Positions 21,430 to 33,316 of a stretch of 64,000 bases of DNA are shown here, in pieces (within the stretch, counting starts at the first letter, position 1; each line of letters begins with the position of its first letter). The notes below the pieces were generated by a model, which saw nothing but the letters and a program-made list of their open reading frames with translations, had not been told where the DNA came from and ran no database searches. The stretch is from Apoda limacodes (Eukaryota > Arthropoda > Insecta > Lepidoptera > Limacodidae), in the NCBI GenBank assembly GCA_946406115.1, contig OX291552.1, positions 5,084,001 through 5,148,000 of the forward strand, read 5' to 3'. Both the position numbers and the translations under genes were made by a program.

Positions 21430-22930
21430 ACAGCACAGTAACTGGCCTAGTTAAAGGTATATCATAAGAAATGTCTTTTGTTTATTTTTATTAATATTTT
21501 GCCACACATTCACACACACACACCCACACACACACACACGCACACACACTCACACACACACACATACAATAAAATTGAAATGTGTACTTTATCAAATAGA
21601 TGTTATGTGAATAACACTTGTATATACAAACAATTTATAAGTAACAACTGATAAAACATAAAATATGCAGATTGGTTGGTTTAAGTTTAACGTGGCACCA
21701 CCGTGGTTGTTGTTCGTTGCCGTACTACATGCCTATGTCATATTTTAAATTTGGTATAATCAAAACATTTAATTTATATATCATATATATATAATAGTAT
21801 TTTTCTCCTTTATTTTTTACTAGCTGACCCAGCGACGTTTCTTCTCTTTTTAATCAAAATGGGTTGCTACTTATTCTGAAAGGGTTGTACTAATTAAGAA
21901 ACTTTCCCCTTTGGCTTATACCATTGGAAAAAAAAATAGACATAGCGGCTTGCCTTACTTATCCTCTTGCTGCAGCGCCTCCCGCTTTTGCGAATAAGAA
22001 TTATTTATTGTTATTAGTAGTCTTTTAACATTTCGTCACGTCATGTTGTCGTAAAAATAATAAAAAATATATTATCAAATTATTTGAATAACCAAGCTTC
22101 TTTCTCCATTGCCATTATCTTAATTTCAATACCCTTTCACGTTATGTAGTATCATGTCTTATTATATGAACTATTCAAAACTTTTCAGAATCATTTGCTT
22201 AAACAATCAACGACACGTAAAATTATTCATACGTGGCCGAGGCACGCGTATTCAATGAGTAGCAAACGAAAGGCACCGATTGATTGCTAACAGAACTGAA
22301 TTGAAACGCCGAATCCAGCTGCGTGGAGGGCGAGCTTCGCTGCAGCATCTACTTTCTTCACTATTTGGAAAATGTAGCAGTGGTTTTTCTTACACAGAAA
22401 TTGATGATCTTTCAGATGAGCTTTGGTTTTTGAGGAGATTGATCATACTAGATACCTAAGTACGAGGCGTCGCTTATCATGCTGCTGCCACTGATAAGGA
22501 CAATCAGAGGGGCTTGCAGCACTGCATTATCGTATAGTCCTACCCCTCCTGTGTTCCGAGCAACCGTCTTATCATACCAGAAATCGGGTTTTTTTTTTAA
22601 TTTTAACTTCTGAGGGAAGATATTACAATAGATCCAACAATCGAAATCGCTAAATTTATGCTTTCTTTTCGTTTTGAGACCTGAAGAATCGTTTGCCATG
22701 ATTTTCAGAGTGATGTCTGTGTGTGTATGTACATGAGACACTCAGAAAGTTTCGAGAAACTAAAAAAACTAACTTTTATGGATCAAATATTTTAATTAAA
22801 TCTAAAAGATCTCTCCACCAGACTGTATACAAAGTTTCATGCGTCTGACCCATATTTTCCAAACATTTTTTTCCATTCCACTGCAGACACCTCTTTCACG
22901 GCCTTCTCGAACGCTGCTGGCACGTCTTCC
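21430..22930. repeat. Duplicated block, copy C (precedes coiled-coil copy C)
   Basis: Collinear with 8033-9440 through to the start of the coiled-coil pseudogene, so block and gene were copied together. The (CA)n tract at 21505-21567 is longer and interrupted, and short indels distinguish the copies (for example 'gtggagggcgag' near 22323, absent from block A). Confidence 0.8.
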
Positions 22931-22975
22931 GTTTTTGATAGTTTTTTGTAAGTGCAGTTTATTCTACGAGTATTA

Positions 22976-24712
22976 TATACGGAGTAAACTGGAGGTCTAC
23001 AGCGAGGAGTTGAGAAATACCCTTAACAGATTTGAGAGCGACCAAGTGGCGCTCTCGAAAATATATCAGAGGTTCACAGAACTAAAAAAGAAACACAACA
23101 GAGCAAACACAATCACAAGCACTGATTCAAACGCTGCAAGAACTGAAAGAACGCGCCGACAGTGAGCTGGTCCAGATAAAAGAAGACTTCGAAGAGCTAC
23201 AGGAGCGACTTCAAGTTACTCAAACGGAGAAAGGTGAACTTGAAACTGAATTACAGGAAAAAGACCGAACGATAAGTCAGATGACTGCCAAAACCGCCGT
23301 TCTTATGACTGACATTAAGCGCCTAGAGTCTGAGGCTAATGGAACTGCATCGTCTCATGAAAAAGTCTTGCAGGAATTAAAAGTATTTAAGCAAGAACAC
23401 GGTCAGCTGTCCACTATGTTAACTTTTATGGAGAAGGATATCGATGCTGCCAGACAAACAGTTAAAGAGCTGCAAACTAGTCTACAGGCCGCACAAACGA
23501 CGTGCGAAGATTATAAGTCCAGGCTGGATGACTGGAACTGACTAACACCACAACACATAGAAGACTAATAAAAACGTTTCTTTACAAGAAAAAATAAAGC
23601 AATACGAAAAAACGGTAAGAAATTAAAAAAAAGAAATATACTGAATTTCTAAAAAGAAAAATAGGATTTGCTTGTAACCTTGGGGAAAACCACTGCAAAT
23701 TCAAAAAAAAAACCGGTCTTATAGTCGAACTTATAGCACAGAACTACAACAAAAATGAAGTCCATAGTAGACTTTTTTTTTGTTTTTTTTTGGATTATAT
23801 GTTTAAACAAAAAGGTAAAGAAGAAAATAACCAGGAAATAAACTGACTTCTTAAAAAGGTAGAAGAGTTACTCCGGGAGTTAAAGGCCGAAGAAGAGACA
23901 AACAGCCGTCTTAGAAGCGAAATAGAGTCGGAAAAGCAGATCTGGAGAAAATGATTAACGGATATGAGAATGCAGACCGGAAACCAGCAGGTCAAAGCTC
24001 AATGCAAAACCTGCAGGAGAATCTATCCGGTCACGCTGACCCGTTTGACAGGACACAACCAGCGAGCACCGCCAGCAGAAGCTCGATGGTAACTCCCTCA
24101 CCTATGATAGAACCACAAAAGCAGGTTAACGCATACGAGCAACACGACACTGCCAGCCAGCAGCCGAGCAGCAACTCGACTGGAATGGAATCAGACAGAA
24201 TGGAAGAAGAAGAATCACCCCCTTCGCCTGTAATAGGTTCCTAACAGAAACCGAGGGAAAAAAGGACAGACACTCGTATTGATCATTACGAACACAATGC
24301 CCAAAATTTGGACCGTATATTTAAATACTACAGTGACAGCGAACACGAAGCTGAGGGTGCTGCTGTGCGAAATCTGGTGACTTCAGCTTCGCAACGATCG
24401 CCGGATCACCAGATGTCAACATCAACGCCTGTACAGCATCGAAGGACGCCGGCTGTCCAGGGAACGGCGGTGCCGCCTGCAACGACGTCAGCTGCTGTGC
24501 AGAGACCGGCGACGCCGGATGTCCATGGCCGGGAACAGCGTTAACACCGGCATAGCCAGAGTGAGGGTCTTGACACCAATCCAACTGTAAAAAAAAAAAA
24601 TGGTCTTTACTATTTTCAAAACCAAACAACAGTTCAAATTCAGTAGAAAAATACAGATGGCGTAGGCTCCGATGCCGGCGTGAATTTAATGGGTATTTTT
24701 CATAATTTCTAA
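22976..24712 (+). pseudogene. Unrecognised coiled-coil protein, pseudogene copy C (least decayed)
   Basis: This is the best-preserved copy in the coiled-coil part. Where A and B have stops it reads KIYQRF, RLQVTQ, ELETELQE and EKVLQELK. It has lost the first ~12 codons including the ATG (the text 'tctacga' joins directly to 'tatacggagt'). It carries a frameshift near 23090 (after KKKH) and another near 23537 (DDWN*, where A and B read GELT/DELT), and the A-rich section near 23600-23780 is out of frame. The tail reads MQNLQENLSGHADPFDRTQP, then SSMVTPSPMIEP, and later FKYYSDSEHEAEGAAVRNL and repeated VQ...TP units. It is not intact, so no functional copy exists in this window. Confidence 0.65.
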
Positions 24713-25347
24713 CAACATTAATCATTCACACCATTGGCTTCTGGACTACGGACCAACCAGGGTGAGGGTAGGTCGTATATGATGGTAATGTTTATAATTT
24801 AGATTTAACTTACTGTATTATTCAATTTTAAATTTAAAATAATATGACTTTGTGCAATTTGTTTTTAATGGTTTTTCTTTAAGTTTTGTATTTTTTATTA
24901 TTTTATTTTATTTCAATCGAATTCAATTCTATTTAATTTCATTTAAAACTGGCTTTAATGGCAATTTTGTTATTGGGTAACTAACATCAATGAGCCTCAA
25001 TATAATTTTATTCCTATGCAGAAAAACTTGCATCCCAAAAAAAATCATCTACATATAAACTTTCATCGGTGGTTATATATTACACTATTTTATTTTTATT
25101 GGTAAATGTTGATGTTTTTTATTTTTATTTGATAGAGATTGGTTTTTCAAATTTCTTATTGAGTTTGTTGCCTTAGCCGTTGTTTCTCCCAAATACACCA
25201 CACCACCACCACTCCTTATAGATAAGTTAATGTATTATTCATTTTAATTTAAGAGATATGACTTTGTGTGATTTGTTGTTATTGGATTTTATATAAGTTG
25301 CGTTTTTTTTATAATTAAATATTTATTTCAATCTAATTGAACTTTTT
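24713..25347. repeat. AT-rich 3' flank of coiled-coil copy C
   Basis: Matches 13415-14050 behind copy B ('ttcacaccattggcttctg', 'gagggtaggt.gtatatgat', 'ggtttttcaaatttcttatt', 'gttgccttagccgttgtttc'). Similarity ends at about 25347 after 'aatctaattgaacttttt'. The repeat unit carrying the gene therefore extends at least 600 bp past its stop. Confidence 0.7.
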
Positions 25348-26834
25348 GGCGCTACTTCTAGTGATGTGTGAAGTACCCATATATCGACATCGATATAAGT
25401 GATGTTTGTTATCGATATATTAAGCATGATTTTTTATACTTTTCTTGTATAAACCTTTGTGAGCAGGCCACGTTTAGGCTTAATGCCCTATATTAGCGTG
25501 CTAATTTATGATAACATTCATATTAGTAAACACCTAAGATCATGAATAACATCATAAATTAGGGACTTAAGTTGAGGGTAATCTGTCATCGGTTCCTATT
25601 AACGTGATAATTAACGGCATCAAACTTTAATGTGGCCCGACCACAAATCTACCAGAATATACACTAGATTTGTTTTACGAGTACGAGTGGGATGTAAAGG
25701 AAACAAAAACTGCTATATCAATTTGATTTTTTTTTATTTATAGTAGGTACAAATTTTCACCGTTGATATTTACAATAAATTATTTCATTTGTTATTTTAA
25801 CTGCATTTTTTCAAAATTCGCTCTATGTTACTTTCCTGCTACATTTCCAGCTCTAGATCTGTTGTTCTGAAAAAAAATGTATGATAAATAGTAGTAATAG
25901 TAGTAGTAGTAATAGAAGTAGTAGAAGTAGTAGCAGCAGCAGTAGTAGTAGTAGTAGTAGTAGTCAAGAGTGGATAATATATACAACTAGTTCTCGACTA
26001 AGGGCAATTGAATGAAAAATGATTAACATGATTTACACTTAACTTGTTTACAAACTCAATTTGGTTCAAACATTTCAATCACTGTTTTCAATTACATTGT
26101 GTTTTTTTTTTAAATTGCATGAAATCTGATTTTAAGTTAATACCTTTCGAAATTACTTTAATATGATTTTGCATCTTATTTCTATTATTTCATTCCACTA
26201 GGTGTTTGTGTAAAGTAATAAAAGAGAAAAGTTTCAATGACATATTCACTTACAAAAATCCATATCCAATGCTTATTAATTAGAATATACAGTTAGGAAA
26301 CTGCATAGTTCAAATAACTACATAGTTAACATAATCCAGAAGCCACTTTCAGTTGGTACCCATGAGGGAGGGAGATTTATCAATTAATATAAAAGATTTT
26401 GAATTTGCAAGATCCATTTTAACGTTGCAATTTGTATGATCCATCCATTCCTGTGAATCAAAAAAAAAACTTTAGATATTTAAAAATTTCTACCAGGAAC
26501 AAACCTACAAAACAATAAATTATAAAGGGGCGTTGTTGACAAGCATTTTAAGCATTGAATGCGCTCTTTAATCTCTAAGTGCACATTCGATAGTTCTGTT
26601 TACCAAAAATTAATACGCTATGACATAAAATCCAGTCCGCATTCAACGTATTAACTGCACATGCGCTGTCAAATAGAGACTGACCATAACTTTTGTTTAC
26701 ATCTGGTGATCACTTGTTATAATGCCTATGCCATGTCATAGCTCACAATACCATCAACAAAATGCAGCTAAACTATGAAATGCTGTTTATTAACTTGAAC
26801 TTTATGTCAAATAAATTATGATCCACAGTCCACA
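25348..26834. other. Unassigned DNA with one short inverted repeat
   Basis: No gene recognised. An imperfect ~22-nt inverted repeat lies at about 25497-25564 ('gctaatttatgataacattc' and its complement). A TAG-rich microsatellite is listed separately. Confidence 0.4.
25888..25965. repeat. (TAG)n-type trinucleotide microsatellite
   Basis: Imperfect run of tag/agt/aga/agc triplets, purest at its right end. Confidence 0.9.
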
Positions 26835-27385
26835 CTGTGTTCCAGAAGGCTATCCAGAATCCAGAATGCAGCAAGGAAATTAAAAAAGTGGTTTTGGAAT
26901 AGCAGATTAAAATAGGATTGGAACGTTGTATAATATGCAATAGAGAGTACTAGGAAAAATATATCATTCTAGATTACTTACCTAAAGTATATACTGGAAT
27001 ATTTTGTAGGCATTGTATACTGCAACTAGTTTCCATTTCTTTTGCCAAGAAGAGTGTCGGGCAAGTTTCTTAGGTAACCTTTGGTATGTCCGACTAACTT
27101 AAAACTTTACTTTAAAATGTTTGATAGGTACCAATTTTTCCTCGTGTCACTGGATCCTGTTGTAGAGTTAGCTGCTGCTTAGTAGAATAACAATATCTAC
27201 ATAACAAGATATTTTTAAAACCAGCACAACAAATCAAGTCTGCAACTCAAAAATCAACACTGTCAGAAAGTACACCGGTGTTTCATATAGAAAAAACTCC
27301 TTTAAGTGTTACAAATAAGCCAAATCCTTTAATAGTCAAAATAAGTTTAGAAATGTTAAATTCATTTAAAAGCAATGAATGGTAA
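26835..27385 (+). pseudogene. Degenerate Cys/His-rich coding remnant, family unknown
   Basis: Plus-strand text has protein-like composition but is broken by stops. VFQKAIQNPECSKEIKKVVL is followed, after a stop, by LERCIICNREY, another stop, and DYLPKVYTGIFCRHCI. A shifted frame then gives YQFFLVSLDPVVELAAA, and a 60-codon open stretch runs FLKPAQQIKSATQ...SLEMLNSFKSNEW to TAA 27382-27384. The CxxC ... CRHC spacing is RING- or zinc-finger-like, but two stops fall within or near it. It could be an old gene copy or a transposon passenger. Confidence 0.35.
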
Positions 27386-27515
27386 ACAATCAAAATGGCG
27401 TCACCGGGCGGGGGGCAAGCGGGGGTGCGATATGCCTGTTATGCGAGCCTAAGGTTCTCATATACGAATTATTATGTTCAATGGCTAGTTTCTACCAGCA
27501 AGCCAAATTTTCGGA

Positions 27516-27612
27516 ATAATAAAATAAGAACCGACGAGTAACAGGTTTAGAACTTGCGAAGGTTATAATAAAATAAGAACCGACAAGTAACAGGTTTAGA
27601 ACTTGCGAAGTC
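27516..27612. repeat. Two tandem 49-bp units
   Basis: 'ataataaaataagaaccgac' and 'acaggtttagaacttgcgaa' occur twice, offset by 49 bp, with a single visible difference. Confidence 0.85.
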
Positions 27613-27922
27613 TATAATATAATTCGAATATGAGAAACTAGCCAAGTCATACCTTAGGCTACAATATCTTATCCTAAGTTATAAGAAGAAATGATATTTT
27701 ATGTTGTTATAAATAAATTTCAGGACTGACCATTGAACTTGGCACCCACTTAGATCTCACTTCTTTTGTCGTTGAAGTCAACATCCAAGGCATATATCAT
27801 AATATTGAACTTGGCTCTCATTTCACATTTATGTTTTTGATGGGATTTCATTACTTTTCGTACATAAATTATTAGTAGGTACTTATTTATAACAAAATTT
27901 TTACCAAATGGTTTTTCTTAAA

Positions 27923-28117
27923 CTACTGTATTTTCCTACGTTTACGACATACATACTCTACTATAGTCTCGCGCAAACTATTTGTTTGTTGTATATTACT
28001 ATACTCAAACAAAGAATATGCAATCGAATGGAATAGGCAGCTTTCATCGGGAGGCATTGGAATAATTCGGTGTAAGGTAAGTGTGTTACCCACCCGTAAT
28101 TCTGTTGTACGACTCAT
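27923..28117 (-). pseudogene. OTU-like cysteine protease fragment
   Basis: The 64-residue minus frame reads HRIIPMPPDESCLFHSIAYS and later SLRETIVEYV. OTU deubiquitinases have a catalytic D-G-x-C-L-F-(R/H)-(A/S)-(I/V) box followed by a helix with LR..(I/V)..(Y/H)(I/M/V). Here the Cys, its Asp and the following LFHSI are kept, but the usual Gly is Glu. The C-terminal His half is absent; the frame stops at 27923, although a splice-donor-like 'gtatgt' lies just after ETIVEY. OTU domains also ride in Helitron/Helentron elements and in some retroelements, so this may be a passenger fragment, not a host gene. Confidence 0.5.
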
Positions 28118-28603
28118 TGTACAAAATACGTAATAAAAACATAATTATTTAAGACAATTACGGAACAAAATACCTGTTATCTATTGAATTCTCAAGAAAA
28201 ACAATGTGTTACCAATAAGTTCTCATTCACAAACTCATTCAGAGTTAAGTATACATACCTACTTATAACTCTTATAACTATACTAAAATTATTATTAATT
28301 TTTGATTTAAACCATTGCCTATACTATACGTACTTACTAAAAGAATTGTAATAATAATATAACCACAAATATATAAGTATTTTTTAAGAAAACCTATGAA
28401 TTTCGTATCATAAATCGCAACTTTATAGGTCAGATATCGAGAGACAACCGGACAGAAAAACAGCGCTAGCGTCAAGGTTCGCGCTCCCACCCCGCTGCTT
28501 ATATATTCACGTGAAAACCTTAAAATCCATATAAAGACCGGCTGTCATAAGTTATGATTGCTGATTCTTACATTACAATTTTTAAAAGTATAACTATAAG
28601 TTA
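28118..28603. other. No feature recognised
   Basis: AT-rich spacer between the OTU-like fragment and LINE 1. No gene seen. Confidence 0.4.
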
Positions 28604-30793
28604 AGTTTTGATTTGATTTATCTATCCTTCAAATTACGTCCTCCTAAAGCTAAGTCAAGAATACTTCAGCAACGCAATTTTAGTGGAATGGATGTGAACC
28701 GTCTGTGCGATGACGCTAGTAAGTTAAATTGGGACGCTGTTATCAAAGCATCTTCAGTTGATGAGAAAATTTTATTATTTAACAAAGTCATTACTGACCT
28801 TTATGACACCCATGCCCCAATTCGAATGATTAAAAAAAAACATCTACCCGTACAGTGGCTTACCGATGAAATTAAACAGATGATGGTTAAAAGAAATCGT
28901 GCTAAATTTAAATTTAAAACCAACCCTTGTGAAAGCAACCTTGCTAAGTATAAACTCCTGAGAAATCGCTGCAATAGTGTAGAGATGCACAACAACGCTA
29001 TATCCATAAATCCGTTGAAAACGGTGATCCAGCAAAAATCTGGAAATTTCTTAAGTCATTAGGAGTTGGTAAGACTAATAGTATTCCCCTTTCACATGAT
29101 ATTGATGTCAATCTTCTTAATCAACACTTTTCTTCCAATGTTGCTATTGAAGGCAACAAAAAAATAAATACGCTGAACTCACTTTCCTTAAAACCAACTC
29201 CTGACTTTCCTCCGTTTTTACTAAGTCGATTTTCTGATTGTGATGTTAAGAAGAGCATTATCGCTATATCTTCTAACGCTGTGGGGAGTGACTGCATTAG
29301 CCGTAACATGATCCTTCCTATCCTTGACATTATTATTCCTATCATCACAAATATCCTTAATCACTCTATTGCCTCTGGCGAATTTCCAGGTTCCTGGAAA
29401 GATTCATTAATTATTCCCTTGCCGAAAAAAGCAAATCCTGTCTGTTATTCCGATTATCGTCCCATATCCATCTTACCATTCCTTTCTAAAGTTCTTGAAC
29501 GTCTTGTTCATGAACAGCTGTGTCATTTCCTCACTAAAAATAACTTACTAAATCCCCTTCAATCTGGTTTTCGTCCTGGACATAGTACGGTTACTGCACT
29601 TGTCAAAATCTCTGATGACATTCGGCTCGGTATAGAAAACAGAAAAGTCACAGTGCTAAAACTATTAGATTTTAGCAACGCCTTTAACACTGTTGACTTT
29701 GATATACTACTTTCACTTTTAAGTTCTCTTAACATATCTCCAACAGCAATCGACTGGTTTCAAAGTTACTTGCGTGGGCGCCGGCAGCGGATCAAGGTTG
29801 ATGATTCCTTCTCCACTTGGTGCTACACCAATGCTGGTGTCCCGCAAGGTGGCGTGTTGTCTCCACTTCTCTTTGCTATTTTCATTAATAGTATAACATC
29901 TAATTTATCTTCTCTCTACCATCTATATGCAGACGATCTTCAAAAATATACTCAGGCTCCAGTTAGTGAACTAAGAAGTGCAGTTGCGATTATAAATAAC
30001 GATCTTGCTCGTATTATGGATTGGACTAAACGTGAATCCAAATAAAACGCAACTTATCATTGTGGGTACTTCAAGAATGATATCTAAGATTAATTTACAA
30101 AATCTTCCTAAAGTGAGTATTAATGGAACAGTCATTCCATATAGCGAGGCTGTAAAAAACTTGGGCATCATCATAGACCAGACATTTTCGTGGGAACCAC
30201 AATTAAAAGAAGTTAGCAGAAAAATATTTGCTACAGCTAAATCCATTAGCAGATTGCGTAACTTCTTGCCCATTGCCACTAAAATTGCACTGGCTAAATC
30301 ACTACTGCTACCTGTCCTTGATTATGCGGATGTTAGCTATCTTGACCTTACTGAGGAGCAATTCAATAAGCTTGAGCGACTCCAGAACCTATGTATTAGA
30401 TACATATTTGGTTTACGTAAATATGATCATATATCCGAATTTCGATTAAAACTCAAGTGGCTCCCAATTCGCCTTCGCCGGAATACTCATTTTCTGTTTC
30501 TTCTCTACAACGTACTGTTCAATCCGTCTACTCCGTTATACTTGAAAGAGCGTTTCAATTTCATAGGGTCTACAGCTCATCGCGCCACTACAAACATTCT
30601 GCTGAAAACCCCAACACATTATTCGCAAGCCTATAATGACTCATTCACTGTCACAGCCATAAGGCTATGGAATAGTTTACCCTTTGATGTCAAAAAAGCA
30701 CAAACTTTAAGAATATTTAAAAATCTCGTAATCACACATTACTTAAAATTTAAGCTGTCTCATCAACACTGTTTATTCATCTATATTATTTAA
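28604..30793 (+). pseudogene. LINE 1 ORF2 (reverse transcriptase), two frameshifts
   Basis: Frames: 28604-28990, then about 28990-30045, then about 30030-30793. RT blocks are DYRPISILPFLSKVLERLV, LQSGFRPGHSTVTALV, LKLLDFSNAFNTVD, GVPQGGVLSPLLFAIF and the catalytic HLYADDLQ, where the YADD box is intact. The C-terminal part has NVNPNKTQLII, AVKNLGIIID, ALAKSLLLPVLDYAD and IRLWNSLPFDVK, then TAA. Only two indels break an otherwise continuous reading frame, so the insertion is relatively young. Confidence 0.85.
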
Positions 30794-30838
30794 GATGTAT
30801 GTAGTTTGTGTATTTATTTTCATTTTTTGTTTTGTATT

Positions 30839-30840
<2 letters not shown>

Positions 30841-30876
<36 letters not shown>
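30841..30876. repeat. (TA)n microsatellite in the LINE 1 3' UTR
   Basis: Uninterrupted TA dinucleotides, followed by TATA/TTGTATA-rich text to 30920. Confidence 0.9.
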
Positions 30877-30879
<3 letters not shown>

Positions 30880-31158
30880 ATAAATATATTGTATATATAT
30901 TGTGTATATATATTGTACGTATTAGTATTATTTATTATTCATATGTATATAAATTTAGCTATTGCTATAAATGTATACTTATATTGTAAAGTTTCAGTTA
31001 GCACATTCTACTCAATAATTTTATAAAGTCTCCTCTACCCAAAGGTTGTCTGGAAGAGATCGCTCATTAGCGATAAGACCGCCAATTTGTTATTACTTTT
31101 ATTGTTTAATTGTTTTGTTTTCTATATGCGCAATAAAGTATATTATTATTATTATTAA

Positions 31159-31740
31159 GTGTTCCTAATAGAATCAAACCTTCAAGCGGTCGCGTGGCGT
31201 CGAATGTATAATTTTCGGTTATAAATTCGTATATTATCATCACTCATGTTTGCCAATATTAGTAGCCTCTCATAGGTTCATTGTGAACTCAAAACAATAG
31301 ATTCTTCCTTTCTGTGCCCATTATATCTTTCGTTGTGCATGCTGCGTAAGTTTGGCAAAGTAAACGCGCGCCTGACGTCTTTGAAGATTCGCTTCGTAAA
31401 TGTGCTTTAATATAAATTTTTGTAGGTTATCTGGCAAATATTTTTTTTTATTCTATCTAAAGGGAATGTGTTTGAGTACATTGTTATTTAAATAATTTAA
31501 TATTTGTCTTTTTAATTCTTAAAAACCTTGACGGTCATCAAGGTTACGCGCGACCGCTGCCGTTACAAATGTCCGCGCCCGCTTTAAGTTTAAGTGAAAA
31601 ATTATAATAAAATGATAAAAATTTACCAGTTTCTGATTTACCCATCTGCATGCCAAATTTGATTTATAGGTCATCTGGAACTGGGTTCGAGTTTTGATCT
31701 GGCAAAGCTGACTTGGCTTGACACGCTACCGCGTGTCTAG
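31159..31740. other. No gene recognised
   Basis: Mixed unique-looking DNA with a repeat-like phrase near its end ('gctgacttggcttgacacgc'). No coding frame with motifs. Confidence 0.4.
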
Positions 31741-32130
31741 ATTAAGGGGCCAACTGCACTTTGCCGTTGGACAACTGTTGTCCTAATACATCAACATTCG
31801 TCGTTCATTTACCAACTGCAAATAAGTTTATAATCGTAAGAAAATATTTTTTGTGATGTAACAAGAAATTTACGGTTTTCAAATTTTTTCCTTTATGTGT
31901 GCCACTTTTCACGATTATAGGTCAACGGCAAGGTTTTGATTTATTTGTGTCATAATATGCGATAAAAATAACCGTATTTTGTGCATATTTTTTTAATTGC
32001 ATTGAAGTACTTCTTTAGAAGCTTTAAAGTTTACAACTTTAAGTGACCGTAGCCTTATGTGTTTGATATTTATTTTAACTTGATATCTCCACGCGTTCTT
32101 GAGTAAAAGTATCTTGTCAGACAGACAAAC
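31741..32130 (+). repeat. 'GTGCGAGTCGGACT'-family repeat, internal part
   Basis: Closely follows 14640-15040: 'actttgccgttggacaac', 'tgcaaataagtttataatcg', 'ttttttgtgatgtaacaaga' and 'cttgatatctccacgcgttc'. It ends at about 32130, where BEL2 integrase sequence resumes, so the junction marks either an insertion into BEL2 or the truncation point of BEL2. Confidence 0.75.
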
Positions 32131-33277
32131 TTTCGACAAAGAGCAGTCAGTTCAGATGGATTGGAACTCAGTAGATAAAGCGGGCGGGAGTTGAGTATAG
32201 CTTCGGTCTGATTTAGAACCGTAACCATTTCCTCATAGGTAAGTATTTGTGACACGGAATAATAAATTTTTGACGCATTCTATGTTTGCCTCCCAGATTC
32301 CTTCAAAATGAGGAGCACAAGGTGGATTGAGAAACCACACGATCCGTTGATTTGCAAGTTCTTGATTTAAAACCTTGTTATAGTCTTCTGATTTCAAAAA
32401 TTTAAAAAGATCGTTCAAATAGGAGCGAGAAGCGATTAAATTAGTGCCATTATCGCTATATAGAAATTTGCAAGGACCTCTTCTTGTGAGAAATCTTTTG
32501 AATGCGTAAAGAAAAGTGGCTGAACTTAAATCACAAGCCAGTTCTTGTGCAGAAGTTGAACTGCCTTTGTAACCAGGCATACGAATAAGCATAAGTACGC
32601 CTTTTGGCTACGTATACCACGTTTGCGAGAATGAGTTACGTAAAGTGGACCGGCGTAGTCCCCTCCAGTGTGTGTAAATGTTTTACAAGGTTCGACGCGA
32701 CATGATGGTAGGGCCGACATCAAGGGAAACGTTGGCTGACCTTGAAACATTTGTTGCATTTATGAACACAGTGCCGAACGATTCTACGCGCAGAAAGTAT
32801 TCAAAAATTACGCCTTAAGAGAAAAAACAAAAGTTATGGGTCTGCATGAAAGTTTTGTCTATGACATGGTTAATTGATAATTCTTCAACATGTCCAGTTT
32901 TTGGAAGCAAAATTGGATGTTTTTGCGATAATTCTAAAAAAGAATTTTGCCGACCTACTCGTAGCAAGTCATTTTCTAAAAATTAGGAATTAGGATAAAC
33001 GTAAATTAGGATAACACACATATTTATTCTTTTGTAGGTTTTTGATATCCTTACTAAAATCACGGTGCTGTTCGGCTCTAATTATTTCCTTTTCCACAAA
33101 GTCTAAGTCAGAAGCGGTTATAAATTTATTACGCGGCAATTTCTTTAAGAAACGTAAAACATACACCAGTGAGCGTAGTAGTTTAGTCCAGGAGGCAAAT
33201 TTTGTACTAAATGTTATAAGCGAATGGTCAATAATTTCAGTGGCGGCAAGAGATTTGGTTTTTTTCTCTGGTTGCAT
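32070..33277 (-). pseudogene. BEL2 integrase
   Basis: Several frames are involved. 32592-32233 holds the DDE core: AYKRF-like FLYAFKRFLTRRGPC, then YSDNGTNL (second catalytic Asp), then PPCAPHFEGIWEANI (catalytic Glu). 32759-32526 holds the preceding part (HTGGDYAGPLYV, LVTKAVQLLH). 33277-32990 holds the N-terminal part. 32255-32070 continues with the C-terminal NQTEAILNSRPLYLLSSNP. Frame changes and stops separate these, for example around 32600 and 32760-32990. Confidence 0.8.
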
Positions 33278-33316
33278 ATAGTCATTAGGAGTTTTTTGAA
33301 AAATAGGCCACTCTTC

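Larger units (their letters stand above)
28604..31158 (+). mobile_element. Non-LTR retrotransposon (LINE 1), 5'-truncated
   Basis: Similarity starts within the last strand of an APE-type endonuclease (DLIYLSF at about 28608) and continues through the RT and C-terminal domain. A 3' UTR follows containing 'tgtctggaagagatcgctca' and 'gcgataagaccgcc', and the element ends in AATAAA and (TTA)n at 31142-31157. The UTR phrases and the TTA tail fit CR1/Daphne-like LINEs of Lepidoptera. 5' truncation is the usual result of target-primed reverse transcription. Confidence 0.85.

Noticed and set aside
30795..31026. Short hydrophobic Tyr/Ile-rich frames after the LINE 1 stop
   Set aside because: They are translations of the (TA)n microsatellite and AT-rich 3' UTR.
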